Part shown: one piece after another, positions 8,566-18,280 of the stretch
Position numbering within the stretch: position 1 is the first letter of the stretch
How the letters are laid out: each line of letters begins with the position of its first letter
NCBI RefSeq assembly: GCF_900114645.1
Contig: NZ_FOTR01000007.1
Span: 124,001 to 188,000, forward strand
From: Gracilibacillus orientalis
Lineage (GTDB): Bacteria; Bacillota; Bacilli; Bacillales; Amphibacillaceae
DNA length: 64,000 bases
Reading direction: 5' to 3'
The notes under the pieces: generated by a model
Told to the model about the DNA's origin: nothing
Database searches by the model: none
The model's input: only the letters and a program-made list of their open reading frames with translations
Position numbers and translations under genes: made by a program

Positions 8566-8927
8566 TAGTCTTTGACCGTTGCAACGGACAATTTATTGAC
8601 TTTTCTAAAAAATTTTCTGAGGTAGTTAAATTAACATTATATAGTGCGTGTCCCAAAAGTTCGATAGAAAGGATCAACTCGGTTAAATTTGCAACGTTCT
8701 GGGACTGCAATGACTCGTCCCATCGAAATTTTTTTGCCACAACGACACTAACTATTACGTCCTAGCATATCGCCAATGCGGAATTTGATGCACCCTTTTT
8801 GGTGGAATTTTGAGCATTATCTAGTAGAGACAAGGAAATAATCCCTTGCGGAGTCTTTCTCTCGATACCTCTCAAAGTGAACAACAAAGAATAGAATAAT
8901 CACAAAGTTATATACTTCTTACCTTAT
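8566..8927. other. intergenic region, no gene recognised
   Basis: Between the PTS operon and the ytxB-like gene I see no convincing gene. A 66-codon open frame on the minus strand has no SD and no recognisable domain. Paired words GTCCCA (8650) and TGGGAC (8700) could form a long-range hairpin, and the word TGTCCCAAAAG recurs at 61904. Confidence 0.4.
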
Positions 8928-8978
8928 AAAAAAAATTAAGGAGCCACACTAACCACTGGATAATGGCATGGACTCCTT
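8928..8978 (-). terminator. terminator of the ysdA-ytxB unit
   Basis: Read on the minus strand, AAGGAGTCCA and its complement TGGCTCCTT flank a 24-base loop and are followed by a T8 run. It lies 110 bases past the ytxB-like stop. Confidence 0.65.
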
Positions 8979-9086
8979 CATTGATGCTTTACCTATTAGG
9001 TGAGTCTTTCATCAGTGACCCACTAAACTATCAGGTATTAGCCTTATTTAATTTTTGATTTACAGACAAATTGCACCTAGTTTTTT

Positions 9087-9665
9087 TTAGGCTGCGTTTT
9101 GCTGAAAAAAAGTTTGCCACTTAATAATTACTTGCTTCCTTCTCACAAAATAAGCAAGGATTAAAATCATTACTACAAGTGGTAACGCATAAGAGATGGA
9201 TATTTCTTGAATGGTTTTACCTAAGGTGGTATAAAAACAAGCAACTGGTATGACAGTTAAAAAAGTCGTCCGTAAGTATGATGTAAAACTTACGGATTTT
9301 TTATATATACAAAAAGATAAAAGATGGAAATGGATAAAAGGCAGCATCCTTAATAACATAATTTGAATGGTGTTTAACGATAGTTCATTACCTAATAACT
9401 TTTCTTCCAATCGTTTACAGCGCTTTTCCAGGGCAGGTAACAAATGAATGATCAGATAAAATAAAATGCTCGAGATCATTAAACCAATAATGGAATACAC
9501 GGTACCAGCTAATAAGCCAAACACAACCCCCCCCGTAACACACAGTAGTAATACCGGAATAAAAAACAAAGGGCGAAGAATATGCACCATAATAAATAGC
9601 ACAGGGGCTACAAATACATAGCTCTCCATTACTTTAATTTGGCTAAGCATTTCAATTGGCATCAT
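9087..9665 (-). CDS. ytxB: TVP38/TMEM64 (VTT) family membrane protein
   Basis: This 192-residue protein has about five membrane segments. The VTT-domain core is visible as RPLFFIPVLLLCVTGGVVFGLLAGTVYS near residues 31-58 and as LLRMLPFIHFHLLSF near 103-117, where an R-x-x-P motif is typical of the family. Length and pattern fit B. subtilis YtxB, which in that genome lies near dnaI and ytxC. DedA/VTT proteins are tied to lipid scrambling or membrane homeostasis, but this member's role is unknown. It follows ysdA by 55 bases on the same strand. Confidence 0.72.
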   Translation of the reverse strand: MMPIEMLSQIKVMESYVFVAPVLFIMVHILRPLFFIPVLLLCVTGGVVFGLLAGTVYSIIGLMISSILFYLIIHLLPALEKRCKRLEEKLLGNELSLNTIQIMLLRMLPFIHFHLLSFCIYKKSVSFTSYLRTTFLTVIPVACFYTTLGKTIQEISISYALPLVVMILILAYFVRRKQVIIKWQTFFQQNAA

Positions 9666-9720
9666 TCACCAGCTCCTTCTGTTTAATAATATGACAAGAG
9701 ACGAGCCTTTATGACAGCAA

Positions 9721-9972
9721 TTATATGTAATACATAATGATCAATACCCATTGAATGATTGCGATAAAAGGTAACCCTATTAAAAAAAGTGTATGCTTTG
9801 TTTTATGTCGAAATACATGCATTCCAATAGTGGCTCCAAGTGCACCGCCAATGATGGCAAATAGCCATATCCTTCCTTCTGGTATACGCCATTTATTCTT
9901 TCTTGCCTTCCTTTTGTCTATCCACATCGTTAGTAACGAAATAATATTTATAATTACTAAATATATAAACAT
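9721..9972 (-). CDS. ysdA: DUF1294 membrane protein YsdA
   Basis: This 83-residue protein has two to three membrane segments and the DUF1294 signature: MWIDKRKARKNKWRIPE followed by LWLFAIIGGALGATIGMHVFRHKTKH. YsdA follows rplT in B. subtilis, as it does here at 150 bases. A strong terminator lies between rplT and ysdA. The function is unknown. Confidence 0.85.
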   Translation of the reverse strand: MFIYLVIINIISLLTMWIDKRKARKNKWRIPEGRIWLFAIIGGALGATIGMHVFRHKTKHTLFLIGLPFIAIIQWVLIIMYYI

Positions 9973-10077
9973 GTCTTCACAACCTTAGCTAGTTTGTAGT
10001 TGATAATTTTTTCAGTTTCTTCTGTGTCACAAACAACATAATAATCAGAGTCAATTGCAAAGTGCTATTTAAACGTA

Positions 10078-10111
10078 GAAAAACGGATAGCTCTAATCAG
10101 AACTATCCGTT
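10078..10111 (-). terminator. terminator of infC-rpmI-rplT operon
   Basis: Minus-strand stem AACGGATAGTTCT / AGAGCTATCCGTT with loop GATT is followed by T residues, 14 bases past the rplT stop. Confidence 0.88.
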
Positions 10112-10124
10112 ATATATTACGATC

Positions 10125-10481
10125 TTATTGTAAAGCAGATTTTGCTTGGTCTGCTAATTGTGTAAATGCTTGTTCATCACTTACAGCTAAGTCAGCTAGC
10201 ATTTTACGGTTTACTTCAACACCAGCAAGTTTTAAACCATGCATGAAACGGCTGTAAGAAAGATCATTCATACGTGCCGCAGCATTGATACGAGAAATCC
10301 AAAGTTTACGGAAATCACGTTTTTTCTGACGACGGTCACGATATGCATATTGACCTGATTTCATTACTTGTTGTTTTGCAGTTTTGAACAATGAATGTTT
10401 TGCTCCATAATAACCTTTAGCTAACTTTAATATACGTTTACGACGTTTTCGTGTAACTGTTCCACCTTTAACACGTGCCAT
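10125..10481 (-). CDS. rplT: 50S ribosomal protein L20
   Basis: This 118-residue basic protein matches L20 over its whole length: [52 protein letters not shown] and [20 protein letters not shown]20 binds 23S rRNA early in large-subunit assembly. In Bacillaceae it also represses its own operon by binding the infC leader RNA. It is the last gene of infC-rpmI-rplT and is followed by a terminator. Confidence 0.98.
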   Translation of the reverse strand: MARVKGGTVTRKRRKRILKLAKGYYGAKHSLFKTAKQQVMKSGQYAYRDRRQKKRDFRKLWISRINAAARMNDLSYSRFMHGLKLAGVEVNRKMLADLAVSDEQAFTQLADQAKSALQ

Positions 10482-10550
10482 AATATTTCCCTCCTATAAA
10501 TCAACGAATCTAATCTGTTATTTTATCTTTCAATCTTTTCAATGTTCTAC

Positions 10551-10745
10551 TTACTTAGGTAACATTTGTTTGATGCGTTTGTAGTCTCCAGCTGATACAA
10601 GATCGGATTTACGAAGTTTACGCTTTTGTTTTTGAGACTTGTTTGCAAACATGTGACTTGTAAATGCATGGGAACGTTTTACCTTCCCAGAACCTGTTTT
10701 TCTCATTCTTTTAGCTGTTCCGCTGTGGGACTTCATTTTTGGCAT
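10551..10745 (-). CDS. rpmI: 50S ribosomal protein L35
   Basis: This 64-residue basic protein matches L35: [30 protein letters not shown] and [15 protein letters not shown]. It is a structural protein of the large subunit, encoded between infC and rplT as in most Firmicutes. Gaps of 53 and 69 bases to its neighbours fit a single operon. Confidence 0.98.
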   Translation of the reverse strand: MPKMKSHSGTAKRMRKTGSGKVKRSHAFTSHMFANKSQKQKRKLRKSDLVSAGDYKRIKQMLPK

Positions 10746-10798
10746 AATTACTTCCTCCTTAAAACTAAATCTATTTAACTTATCGCCTTATTAACGAT

Positions 10799-11317
10799 TT
10801 ATTTCTTTTCGTTTACAGGTCCTAGCATCATGAACATACTGCGGCCTTCCATTTTTGCTTTTTGCTCAACAGTTGAAAGGTCACCACATTTTTCTGCCAT
10901 ACGTTCTAATACTTTTTGACCTAATTCTTTATGGGTAATCGCACGTCCACGGAAGCGAATAGAGACTTTTACTTTGTCTCCTTTTGTTAAGAATTTACGT
11001 GCATTACGAAGCTTCGTATTGAAATCATGCTCTTCAATACCTGGACTTAAACGAACTTCTTTCACGTTAATTACTTTTTGTTTTTTACGTGCTTCTCTTT
11101 CTTTCTTTTGTTGCTCAAAACGGAATTTGCCGTAGTCCATGATACGACATACTGGTGGTTTTGCTTTTGGCGCCACCAATACTAAATCAAGGTTTCTAGT
11201 TTGAGCAATGTCCAATGCTTCTTGACGAGATTTAACTCCTAATTGATCCCCATTTGAATCAATGAGACGCACCTCGCGTGCTCGAATACTCTCATTGACA
11301 TTCATATCTTTGCTAAT
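10799..11317 (-). CDS. infC: translation initiation factor IF-3, ATT start
   Basis: The 172-residue IF-3 has its N-domain ([20 protein letters not shown]), the basic linker ([18 protein letters not shown]) and the C-domain ([24 protein letters not shown]). GGAGGTGG at 11322-11330 is followed 7-9 bases later by ATT-AGC-AAA-GAT, with no ATG, GTG or TTG at the right distance. The next ATG (11305) is about 21 bases from GGAGG. An ATT start is the classic feature of infC and lets IF-3 repress its own translation. A second ATT lies one codon upstream at 11320. The leader carries an L20-type attenuator. Confidence 0.95.
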   Translation of the reverse strand: MSKDMNVNESIRAREVRLIDSNGDQLGVKSRQEALDIAQTRNLDLVLVAPKAKPPVCRIMDYGKFRFEQQKKEREARKKQKVINVKEVRLSPGIEEHDFNTKLRNARKFLTKGDKVKVSIRFRGRAITHKELGQKVLERMAEKCGDLSTVEQKAKMEGRSMFMMLGPVNEKK

Positions 11318-11393
11318 AATCAGCCACCTCCGAAATTTAATAAAAGCGTAATGAAACATGACCATTTTAACTAGACAAGTTGAAAAAATTCAT

Positions 11394-11427
11394 AAAAAAA
11401 GTGTCGGTACACATACTGCACCCACAC
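11394..11427 (-). terminator. attenuator hairpin in infC leader
   Basis: On the minus strand GTGTGGGT and ACCGACAC (one mismatch) form a stem followed by T7. It lies 77 bases before the infC start, so it ends leader transcription. L20-dependent attenuation is known at this position in B. subtilis. Confidence 0.75.
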
Positions 11428-11565
11428 ATCCTAATTTCATTACAAATAAGTCGGATTTTTATACCTGTTAACAACAAGTTTGCGTCAATCAGGTGAGAAG
11501 CGGGTGCTTCTACTTGTCTCTTGTGATCATATTAAATTCACTTTTAATATCATACCATTCGATTC
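11428..11565 (-). ncRNA. L20-type ribosomal protein leader of infC operon
   Basis: The minus-strand transcript upstream of infC contains AGAAGCACCCGCTTCTCACC and then TGATTGACG, a conserved block of Firmicute infC leaders (L20 leader class). AGAAGC / GCTTCT forms a short hairpin. The T7 attenuator lies downstream. By analogy, free L20 binding here promotes premature termination of infC-rpmI-rplT. Confidence 0.75.
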
Positions 11566-11737
11566 ACAGATTGTCAATGTCTTTATTACTACACTTCTAC
11601 AATATGAAATAATCCTTTTATCTTTTTTAAAGTAGTCAATTTCACCGAAATAAAATATCATAATGGCATGGACGCCTTCTATTCAAGGGTTTTGTCTTTT
11701 CAAGAGAATAGTTCAATCTAATTCAGCCATTTTACTT

Positions 11738-11767
11738 AAAAACCCCCTATTAATCAAATAGAGGGTT
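11738..11767 (-). terminator. terminator of thrS
   Basis: Minus-strand stem AACCCTCTATT / AATAGGGGGTT with a 5-base loop and trailing T residues, starting 6 bases past the thrS stop. Confidence 0.9.
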
Positions 11768-11772
11768 CCATC

Positions 11773-13719
11773 TTATTTTTCTCGTAATGTTCTGTTTTGT
11801 ATTTCTTCTACAATCATTTGCTTAAATGTATCATAGTCTACTGTTTCTGAGTCTTTTTCTCCATAGCGGCGGACATTGACCGCATTTGTTTCTACTTCTT
11901 TGTCCCCAACAATCAATGCAAAAGGAATTTTGGCTGTTTGTGCTTCACGGATCTTATAACCAATTTTCTCATCACGATGATCCACTTCGACACGTACACC
12001 GGCCATGCGTAATTCCTCTTCTACCTTTTTGGCATAATCAGCATGTGCATCCGAAGATACCGGTATAATTCTTGCTTGTAATGGTGCTAACCATGTTGGG
12101 AAAGCACCTTTGTATTCTTCAAGTAAGAAGGCAACAAAGCGTTCCATAGTAGAAACGACACCACGGTGGATTACCACAGGACGGTGTTCTTTACCATCTT
12201 CGCCGATATATGTTAAGTCAAATTTTTCTGGTGAGTTAAAATCTAACTGTACAGTAGATAATGTTTCATCCTTACCAAGTGCAGTTTTCACCTGAACGTC
12301 TAACTTCGGTCCGTAAAAAGCGGCTTCACCTTCAGCTTCTATATATTCGAGATTCATGTCATCCATTGTTTCTTTTAATAACCCTTGTGCTTTCTCCCAC
12401 ATTTCATCATTATCAATATATTTTTCAGTATCTTCGGGATCACGATAAGACAAGCGGAAGTAGTATTGATCAATACCAAAGTCTTTATAAACATTTTCCA
12501 CTAATTGTACGACACGAATGAATTCTTCTTTTAATTGATCCGGTCGCGCAAAAATATGGGCATCATTTAAGGTCATAGCACGAACACGTTGCAAGCCTGC
12601 CAATGCTCCTGACATTTCATGACGGTGCATCATACCCAATTCAGCAATCCGTACTGGCAGATCTCGATAGCTGTGTAACTCATGGTTATAAATCATCATG
12701 TGGTGTGGGCAATTCATTGGACGTAAGATTAATTCTTCATTATCCATTTCCATTGGAGGGAAATTATCATCTTTATAATGATCCCAATGTCCGCTTGTTT
12801 TATATAATTCTTTACTACCAAGTATTGGTGTATAAACATGGTTATAACCGAGACGTTCTTCTAGATCAACAATATAACGTTCAATAGTACGACGTATTGT
12901 GGCACCATTTGGTAACCATAATGGTAACCCTTGTCCTACTTTTTGTGATACGGTAAAAATACCAAGTTCTTTTCCAAGTTTACGATGATCACGTTCTTTA
13001 GCTTCTTCACGTAATCGTAAATATTCGTCTAGTTGGCCTTGCTTTTCAAATGCTGTACCGTAAATACGCTGAAGCATTTTATTATTACTATCACCACGCC
13101 AATATGCACCAGAAATATTCAACAGTTTAAATACTTTAATCTTACTCGTCTGAGGTACATGGACACCACGACAAAGATCAAAGAAATCACCTTGCTTATA
13201 GATGGTTACTGTCTCATCTTCTGGAATAGCATCCAACAGTTCCAGTTTTAAGTCATCACCAATTTCTTCATAAATTGCTTTTGCTTCATTCCGACTGATT
13301 TCTTTGCGAACTATTTCCAAATTTTCATCAACGATACGCTTCATTTCTTTTTCAATACGCGGTAGATCCTCTGGTGTAATTGTCTCTTCCATATCGATAT
13401 CATAATAGAAGCCATCCTCAATTGTCGGTCCTACCCCTAACTTGACATTGTCATAAAGACGTTTAATCGCTTGTGCCATAAGGTGTGCTGTCGAGTGTCT
13501 TAAAATATCAAGACCCTCATCTGATTTAATGGTAACAATCTCGATTGCGCCATCAGATTCTAATGGTGTACGCAAATCGTATAACGTAGCATCTAATTTA
13601 ATAGCTAATGCCTGTTTTTTTAAACCTGGTGAAATAGATGCAGCAATGTTTTCACCAGTTGTGCCATGATCAAAAGGTTTTACAGTTCCATCTGGAAACG
13701 TAATATGAATCTTACTCAT
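11773..13719 (-). CDS. thrS: threonyl-tRNA synthetase
   Basis: This 648-residue protein has the full ThrRS layout: TGS domain (1-63), editing domain with [10 protein letters not shown] near 75, and class II catalytic core with the zinc ligand cysteine in [12 protein letters not shown] near 335. The core also has motif 2 in [23 protein letters not shown] and motif 3 in [19 protein letters not shown]. The anticodon-binding domain follows from about 540. It charges tRNA-Thr and edits Ser-tRNA-Thr. A T-box leader upstream controls it by uncharged tRNA-Thr. It is monocistronic, with its own leader and terminator. Confidence 0.98.
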   Translation of the reverse strand: MSKIHITFPDGTVKPFDHGTTGENIAASISPGLKKQALAIKLDATLYDLRTPLESDGAIEIVTIKSDEGLDILRHSTAHLMAQAIKRLYDNVKLGVGPTIEDGFYYDIDMEETITPEDLPRIEKEMKRIVDENLEIVRKEISRNEAKAIYEEIGDDLKLELLDAIPEDETVTIYKQGDFFDLCRGVHVPQTSKIKVFKLLNISGAYWRGDSNNKMLQRIYGTAFEKQGQLDEYLRLREEAKERDHRKLGKELGIFTVSQKVGQGLPLWLPNGATIRRTIERYIVDLEERLGYNHVYTPILGSKELYKTSGHWDHYKDDNFPPMEMDNEELILRPMNCPHHMMIYNHELHSYRDLPVRIAELGMMHRHEMSGALAGLQRVRAMTLNDAHIFARPDQLKEEFIRVVQLVENVYKDFGIDQYYFRLSYRDPEDTEKYIDNDEMWEKAQGLLKETMDDMNLEYIEAEGEAAFYGPKLDVQVKTALGKDETLSTVQLDFNSPEKFDLTYIGEDGKEHRPVVIHRGVVSTMERFVAFLLEEYKGAFPTWLAPLQARIIPVSSDAHADYAKKVEEELRMAGVRVEVDHRDEKIGYKIREAQTAKIPFALIVGDKEVETNAVNVRRYGEKDSETVDYDTFKQMIVEEIQNRTLREK

Positions 13720-13801
13720 TTGTACACTCTCCTTTTATCTTTAAAACTGAAATGATAACTAGGGACGTTCGCATTTTGATTACTCTAATTTTCGTCCATT
13801 A

Positions 13802-14060
13802 AAAAACGCCCGTCCCCCTACGATAAAGTAAAGGGACGAGCGTTATACCCGTGGTTCCACCCAATTTTCCACACATAAAAGTGCAGCTCATTGTCAATCG
13901 ATAACGATGATGAATCGCTACTAATTACTAGCAAAAGCATTCCTTAGTAGTGCTCAAAGGTGGTAATAGGATGTGGTTATACAGGAAGCTTTCAGCCAAG
14001 GCCTCCCTCTCTTATTCGTATGCCATACACACTATCATGTCCTCATCTTCGCATAATATA
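13802..14060 (-). ncRNA. T-box riboswitch leader of thrS
   Basis: The minus-strand leader contains GGGTGGAACCACGGG (about 13848-13862), the T-box sequence that pairs with the tRNA acceptor end. It is followed by a terminator with stem AACGCTCGTCCC / GGGACGGGCGTT and a T6 run at 13802-13840. Upstream, AGAGAGGGAGGCC and CTATTACCACCTTTGAGC fit Stem I features, with ACC (Thr) as the likely specifier codon. Uncharged tRNA-Thr should stabilise the antiterminator and allow thrS transcription. Confidence 0.92.
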
Positions 14061-14099
14061 TCTGTTATGCGATAATTATAACGATTGTCAACGAAAAAA

Positions 14100-14948
14100 T
14101 CAAGATTCTTTTTCATCAGCTTGATAAAAAGGAAAGTAATCAGTTGGATAAAAAGAACATCTTTCTTGAAAAATAGTCATAACCGTATGAGTTCTCGATT
14201 CCGCTTGGTCCTCCCCATACATATAAATATGGTTTGGTGTCAACATAATAAGTGGTGAAATATCCCATTCCTCTTGTTCTAAACCGAAAATAAATAACGG
14301 AAACCGTGATTTTAATTCTTGTAAATCCTCTATTGTGTAGACTTCCCCATTATCCCTGTAAATCTGAAATCTTTCTCCTTGTACAACATGAACAACCTCT
14401 TCTTCCGGTGTCTTGCGCCTGACAAACTCTCTAATCGAATGAATAAAATTTTGATACTCTTCTTCTCTTTTATATTCATCTATTGCCATACCGACCATTT
14501 CCGTTAATTGGTCAATATAGAGATGTAATCTGAAATGAACAATGGAATCAAACCGGATAAAAGAAGCGTCTATTTGTAAGGAGAAAATCGTTGTTAATGT
14601 ATCGCGCAATTCATGTTGATGGATTCGATCCTCGTAAACAGATTCATCTTTCTCTAATAAAGATCTAGCAATGGCTGTTATTCTTTCGATCTCCTCTTGA
14701 CTTGAAAAATAATACTTCTTCATTAGTATATGTTGAATCATAGATAGTTCCCGACACTGAATAAATACCATACTTAACAATGGAGCAAGATGCTTCTTCG
14801 TTTCATCCCAATTCAAGTCTTCCAAGAGATTGAGCTGCACAAGATTTTTTTTGGTCCGTTTTCGTGTAGCTTTCCAACTTTCATCTTGTTTTGCTAATTG
14901 ATAAAACACATCTGCTTCATTGTCTTGCTCAAAATATACTTCTAACAC
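14100..14948 (-). CDS. ytxC: YtxC-family sporulation-associated protein
   Basis: This 282-residue soluble protein matches the YtxC family by length, position and pattern: a helical first half, YEDRIHQHELRDTL and DASFIRFDSIVHFRLHLYID in the middle, and DISPLIMLTPNHIYMYGE near the end. B. subtilis ytxC lies next to thrS and dnaI, as here, and is linked to sporulation with no known biochemical function. There is a 94-base gap to dnaI and a wide gap to thrS with its T-box. Confidence 0.82.
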   Translation of the reverse strand: MLEVYFEQDNEADVFYQLAKQDESWKATRKRTKKNLVQLNLLEDLNWDETKKHLAPLLSMVFIQCRELSMIQHILMKKYYFSSQEEIERITAIARSLLEKDESVYEDRIHQHELRDTLTTIFSLQIDASFIRFDSIVHFRLHLYIDQLTEMVGMAIDEYKREEEYQNFIHSIREFVRRKTPEEEVVHVVQGERFQIYRDNGEVYTIEDLQELKSRFPLFIFGLEQEEWDISPLIMLTPNHIYMYGEDQAESRTHTVMTIFQERCSFYPTDYFPFYQADEKES

Positions 14949-15041
14949 ATATCATCACCCTCACCACCATCGGACTGATATATTATATGGGTGATAATGA
15001 AAAAAAATAACCTCTGTCCAAGGATTAGACAGAAGTCATGG

Positions 15042-15977
15042 TTATTCATTCGTTCGATAACGATTAGTTAATTCGATTGGTTTACTCAACTGGGTAATCC
15101 GTTCAATAATCCTTCCCGCTTTAATGGTCTCTACGTCTCCTCTGTTGGACGTTGATAAGTGATCCTCTAATTGTTCTAAATTATAGTTGGAAGTAAAGAA
15201 AATAGGTAACTCTTCCATCATTCTATATTGCAGGATAGCGCCTAGCACTTCATCACGGAACCAAGGAGATATGGATTCAGCCCCAATATCATCAAACATT
15301 AAAACCTGTACCTTTTTAAAGCTTTCGATCTTTGATTGAAAACTGTTGTTTCCAATGGAAGCCTTTATCTCTCTTACAAACTCTGGCATGTAAATGATAT
15401 CTGATTGAATGTATTGTTTTTTGAGCTCGTTAGCAATAACCCCAAGAATATAAGATTTCCCTGTTCCAAAAGGTCCATGGATATATAAAGCTCGGCGGAA
15501 TTCCCCTTTGGAATAGTTTTGCACAAACTCAATAATTTCTCTTACAAGATCTTTGCGTTCATAAGAATTACGGTCCATATTTGCTAAGTCAGCTTCTTTA
15601 ATCTGCTTTGGTATATATAAACTGCGAACCAATGATTCTTTTTCGAGCTGGGCTTCTTCATGGACTTTATTTTTACATTTCTCATATCTTAAAGAAATAT
15701 CTTTGCCATCAATATCCAAATGGGGCGTATAGCCTTTTAAAATATTTTTACAGCTTTCTAAGTTAGGACAATCAGCACAATTTTTTGATGCCTGTTGATA
15801 CTCGTAAAGTTTCATTAAATTGCGATTAATATCCTGTTCATCTATTTCAACATGCTCGCTTAACTTTTGCTTAATTTCCCGGTCATTGATAACCTTATTC
15901 CGTTGCTCGGTAAAATTATCTTTTATTTTTTTATTATCATTCATCCATTTTTTCATGGCAGATTGAATTGGTTCCAT
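15042..15977 (-). CDS. dnaI: primosomal helicase loader DnaI
   Basis: This 311-residue AAA+ protein has an N-terminal zinc-binding region (C67, C70 and C76 in NCADCPNLESC, plus a later cysteine in RYEKCKNK), Walker A GPFGTGKS near 168-175 and Walker B VLMFDDIGAES near 230. It loads the DnaC helicase ring during replication initiation and restart together with DnaB and DnaD. I place the start at the ATG at 15977, because AGGGTG sits 6-7 bases ahead of it. The ATG-like start at 15998 has no SD. It overlaps no coding sequence of dnaB but shares its SD region. Confidence 0.95.
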   Translation of the reverse strand: MEPIQSAMKKWMNDNKKIKDNFTEQRNKVINDREIKQKLSEHVEIDEQDINRNLMKLYEYQQASKNCADCPNLESCKNILKGYTPHLDIDGKDISLRYEKCKNKVHEEAQLEKESLVRSLYIPKQIKEADLANMDRNSYERKDLVREIIEFVQNYSKGEFRRALYIHGPFGTGKSYILGVIANELKKQYIQSDIIYMPEFVREIKASIGNNSFQSKIESFKKVQVLMFDDIGAESISPWFRDEVLGAILQYRMMEELPIFFTSNYNLEQLEDHLSTSNRGDVETIKAGRIIERITQLSKPIELTNRYRTNE

Positions 15978-15987
15978 GATTATCACC

Positions 15988-17358
15988 CTATTCTTCATTC
16001 GCTTGCTGTGCTAAATATTGTGCAAGCATTTCATCCGCTTCTTTAGCTATACGTTCTTTGTCTTCTGAAGATGTTTCTTTCTTTGTCTGTTGTTTGGTTT
16101 GTTGTTTCTGTTTTTTATACCAATCCGGAACAATGTCCTTCTTGGTATTTTTGTATGGCGATCGTTGCTTACTTTGTGAATTAGTTGTCCATTGCTGATA
16201 TTTCTTATTTTCAGACTTCGCAAGAGTCATAGCTTGTCTTACTGTTTTTACATTTTTTCGAGCCCAGTGACTGGCTATTTTCTCCAAATAGCTTTTAGAA
16301 AGTTTCATATCTGTTTTTAATAAAACATAATGGAGTAATACATTCATGACACCAGGGTTTAAACCCTGGCTTGTCATAACCTCACTGACCACTTTTAAAT
16401 CTTGTTGTGACGCCTGGTTTCCATCTGCTAGATCTACTAATAATTGTCTTGGCGATATGTGTTCTAGCATCTCAATAAATTGTTCTTCTTTCGATTTCGT
16501 TGTTGCTTGAGATGATTTGTCAGGTAACTTTTGTTTATCAGAACTAACTTGCGTAGACACTTGCTTTGGCGATCCACTAATAAGATCCATACAAGCATTC
16601 TTGAATTCCTCTGTTTGCAATTGATTTTCGTCGTTTATGGACCAAATCAATGCTTTTTCTATATCTTGATTGTGCAAATCATACGCAACATACATCTGAT
16701 TGATTAACTTCCTTGTTGCTGATGTTAAAATGGATTGAACCGGCAACATCCGTTGTGTTAACATTTGCTCTAACCATTCAAAATCAACTTTTTCCTGTAT
16801 TGGTAATTCAACCGCAAACTCTTCTGCCTGCAATTGTGATGGATTTGGTTGTTGATCAACAAGTTGAAACACTTCCTCAAATTGCGCAGTCGTTTCTTTT
16901 TCTACTTTCTTTTCACTGTCTTGTTTCACAAAAGCTTGTTTTACTTTTTTATACTTGTCACTTCCAAGCTGATGGTACAATAAGTGACTTAAAAAATCAT
17001 TCTCAAAAAAACGAGCTGGTGATTGAGGTGGATGTAAAAGATAATGATAGCCTTTATGCTCTTCTTCATGTTCCTGTTCAAAAGTTTGTAATAGACCAAT
17101 TGCTTCCAATTTCCTTCTTGCTCTGTAAATACGATCTAAAGGCAATCCAATGTAATTCATCAACATATGATGTGTTTGATAGTTAGATGATAGCGTCGAC
17201 TCAGTGTACAGTGTTTGATAAAGGGATAGCGCATCAATCCCAACAAGAGGTTGATATAAGTGTGTTAATGCGTTGGTATAAGAAAGTGGTAATTCCTGAG
17301 ATATTTCGACTATATATAATTCTGATGGTAGTATTTTTCCGATATCGCCAAGTTCCAT
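15988..17358 (-). CDS. dnaB: replication initiation and membrane attachment protein DnaB
   Basis: This 456-residue protein matches Firmicute DnaB, the DnaD-like initiator and not the helicase. The N-terminal winged-helix region includes LSYTNALTHLYQPLVGIDALSLY and GLPLDRIYRARRKLEAIGLL. A central acidic, low-complexity part follows, then a DnaD-type region (LLVDLADGNQASQQDLKVV, GLNPGVMNVLLHYVLLKTD) and a lysine/glutamine-rich tail. It recruits DnaI and helicase to origins at the membrane. AAAGGGG with 8-base spacing favours the ATG at 17358. It forms an operon with nrdR upstream and dnaI downstream. Confidence 0.93.
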   Translation of the reverse strand: MELGDIGKILPSELYIVEISQELPLSYTNALTHLYQPLVGIDALSLYQTLYTESTLSSNYQTHHMLMNYIGLPLDRIYRARRKLEAIGLLQTFEQEHEEEHKGYHYLLHPPQSPARFFENDFLSHLLYHQLGSDKYKKVKQAFVKQDSEKKVEKETTAQFEEVFQLVDQQPNPSQLQAEEFAVELPIQEKVDFEWLEQMLTQRMLPVQSILTSATRKLINQMYVAYDLHNQDIEKALIWSINDENQLQTEEFKNACMDLISGSPKQVSTQVSSDKQKLPDKSSQATTKSKEEQFIEMLEHISPRQLLVDLADGNQASQQDLKVVSEVMTSQGLNPGVMNVLLHYVLLKTDMKLSKSYLEKIASHWARKNVKTVRQAMTLAKSENKKYQQWTTNSQSKQRSPYKNTKKDIVPDWYKKQKQQTKQQTKKETSSEDKERIAKEADEMLAQYLAQQANEE

Positions 17359-17380
17359 ATACATAGCCCCTTTCTATACA

Positions 17381-17854
17381 TTACTCGTCCTTATCCTTGT
17401 TATCATGACGAATTAAGTCTTTTAATTCATCTAAGAACACACTGATATCCTTAAATTGTCGATAAACAGAAGCAAATCGCACGTAAGCCACTTCATCGAC
17501 AGTCGCTAATCGATCCATTACCATTTCACCGATCTCATCACTTTGGACTTCTGATGTTCCTCGATTACGCAATTCCTTTTCAATTTCCACTGCGATATTT
17601 TCTAACTGTTCAAGCGCTACAGGACGTTTTTCACAGGCACGAATTAAGCCGCGCATTAACTTATCACGACTATACTCTTCTCTTGTGCCTTCCTTTTTAA
17701 CTATAATTAACGGTACTTCTTCGATCCGTTCAAAAGTTGTAAATCGAAAATCACATGATTCACATTCTCTTCTTCGTCGAATAGAACGTCCTTCTTCAAT
17801 TGGTCTTGAGTCTAAAACTTTTGTATTTTTATAGTGACAATGTGGACATCGCAA
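17381..17854 (-). CDS. nrdR: transcriptional repressor NrdR
   Basis: The protein (157 residues from the TTG at 17854) starts [10 protein letters not shown] and continues with [15 protein letters not shown], a four-cysteine zinc ribbon that binds NrdR boxes. An ATP-cone domain follows (about 45-135, [28 protein letters not shown]). NrdR represses ribonucleotide reductase genes when dATP is high. The standard NrdR N-terminus and SD spacing favour TTG at 17854; another TTG lies two codons upstream at 17860. It lies 22 bases before dnaB, the usual Bacillus arrangement. Confidence 0.95.
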   Translation of the reverse strand: MRCPHCHYKNTKVLDSRPIEEGRSIRRRRECESCDFRFTTFERIEEVPLIIVKKEGTREEYSRDKLMRGLIRACEKRPVALEQLENIAVEIEKELRNRGTSEVQSDEIGEMVMDRLATVDEVAYVRFASVYRQFKDISVFLDELKDLIRHDNKDKDE

Positions 17855-17875
17855 TCTCAATCATCCTTCGTTGCA

Positions 17876-18265
17876 TTATTCTTTCGTACCAATAAAGTCT
17901 AATTCTGTCTTTATTTTACCATAAAGTTTAGGAATTAATTTATGGCTATACCCAAAATCAAAGGGTATAGCAGATTCTGTTGTGGCAGAAATATCTATTG
18001 CCGTACGATAAGGTCTTACCATTATAATTGTCATAATGACAAACACTTTTCTACCTGCTTTATAATTAAAGCTAATTTCCCCATGTTCTTTAGAAATACC
18101 TACGATTTGGCATTCTTTCATATTACGGAAAAGTGGTTCTAATTTATCAAATGCTTTATCTTTAGTTGTTTTAAAATAGTGTGTTTGCAGGGAGGGTTCC
18201 CAGTGCTTGTCTCTCGTTTCCGAATGATTATTAAAATTCTTATTTAACGTGTTACGAAATGACAT
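17876..18265 (-). CDS. conserved hypothetical cytosolic protein
   Basis: This 129-residue protein (start ATG 18265, preceded by GAGGTG at 7 bases) is not recognised with certainty. It has no membrane segment or signal peptide. A basic N-terminus (FRNTLNKNFNNHSETRDKHW) precedes a mixed alpha/beta region with VGISKEHGEISFNYKAGRK, VFVIMTIIMVRPYRTAID and PFDFGYSHKLIPKLYGKI. Similar proteins annotated only as cytosolic occur beside nrdR or speD in related genera, as I recall. It is probably co-transcribed with nrdR-dnaB-dnaI. Confidence 0.6.
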   Translation of the reverse strand: MSFRNTLNKNFNNHSETRDKHWEPSLQTHYFKTTKDKAFDKLEPLFRNMKECQIVGISKEHGEISFNYKAGRKVFVIMTIIMVRPYRTAIDISATTESAIPFDFGYSHKLIPKLYGKIKTELDFIGTKE

Positions 18266-18280
18266 ATACTTACACCTCAT

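Noticed and set aside
8543-8740. 65-codon minus-strand open frame upstream of the PTS regulator
   Set aside because: No SD, no domain, and it covers the promoter and cre-like region of the regulator.
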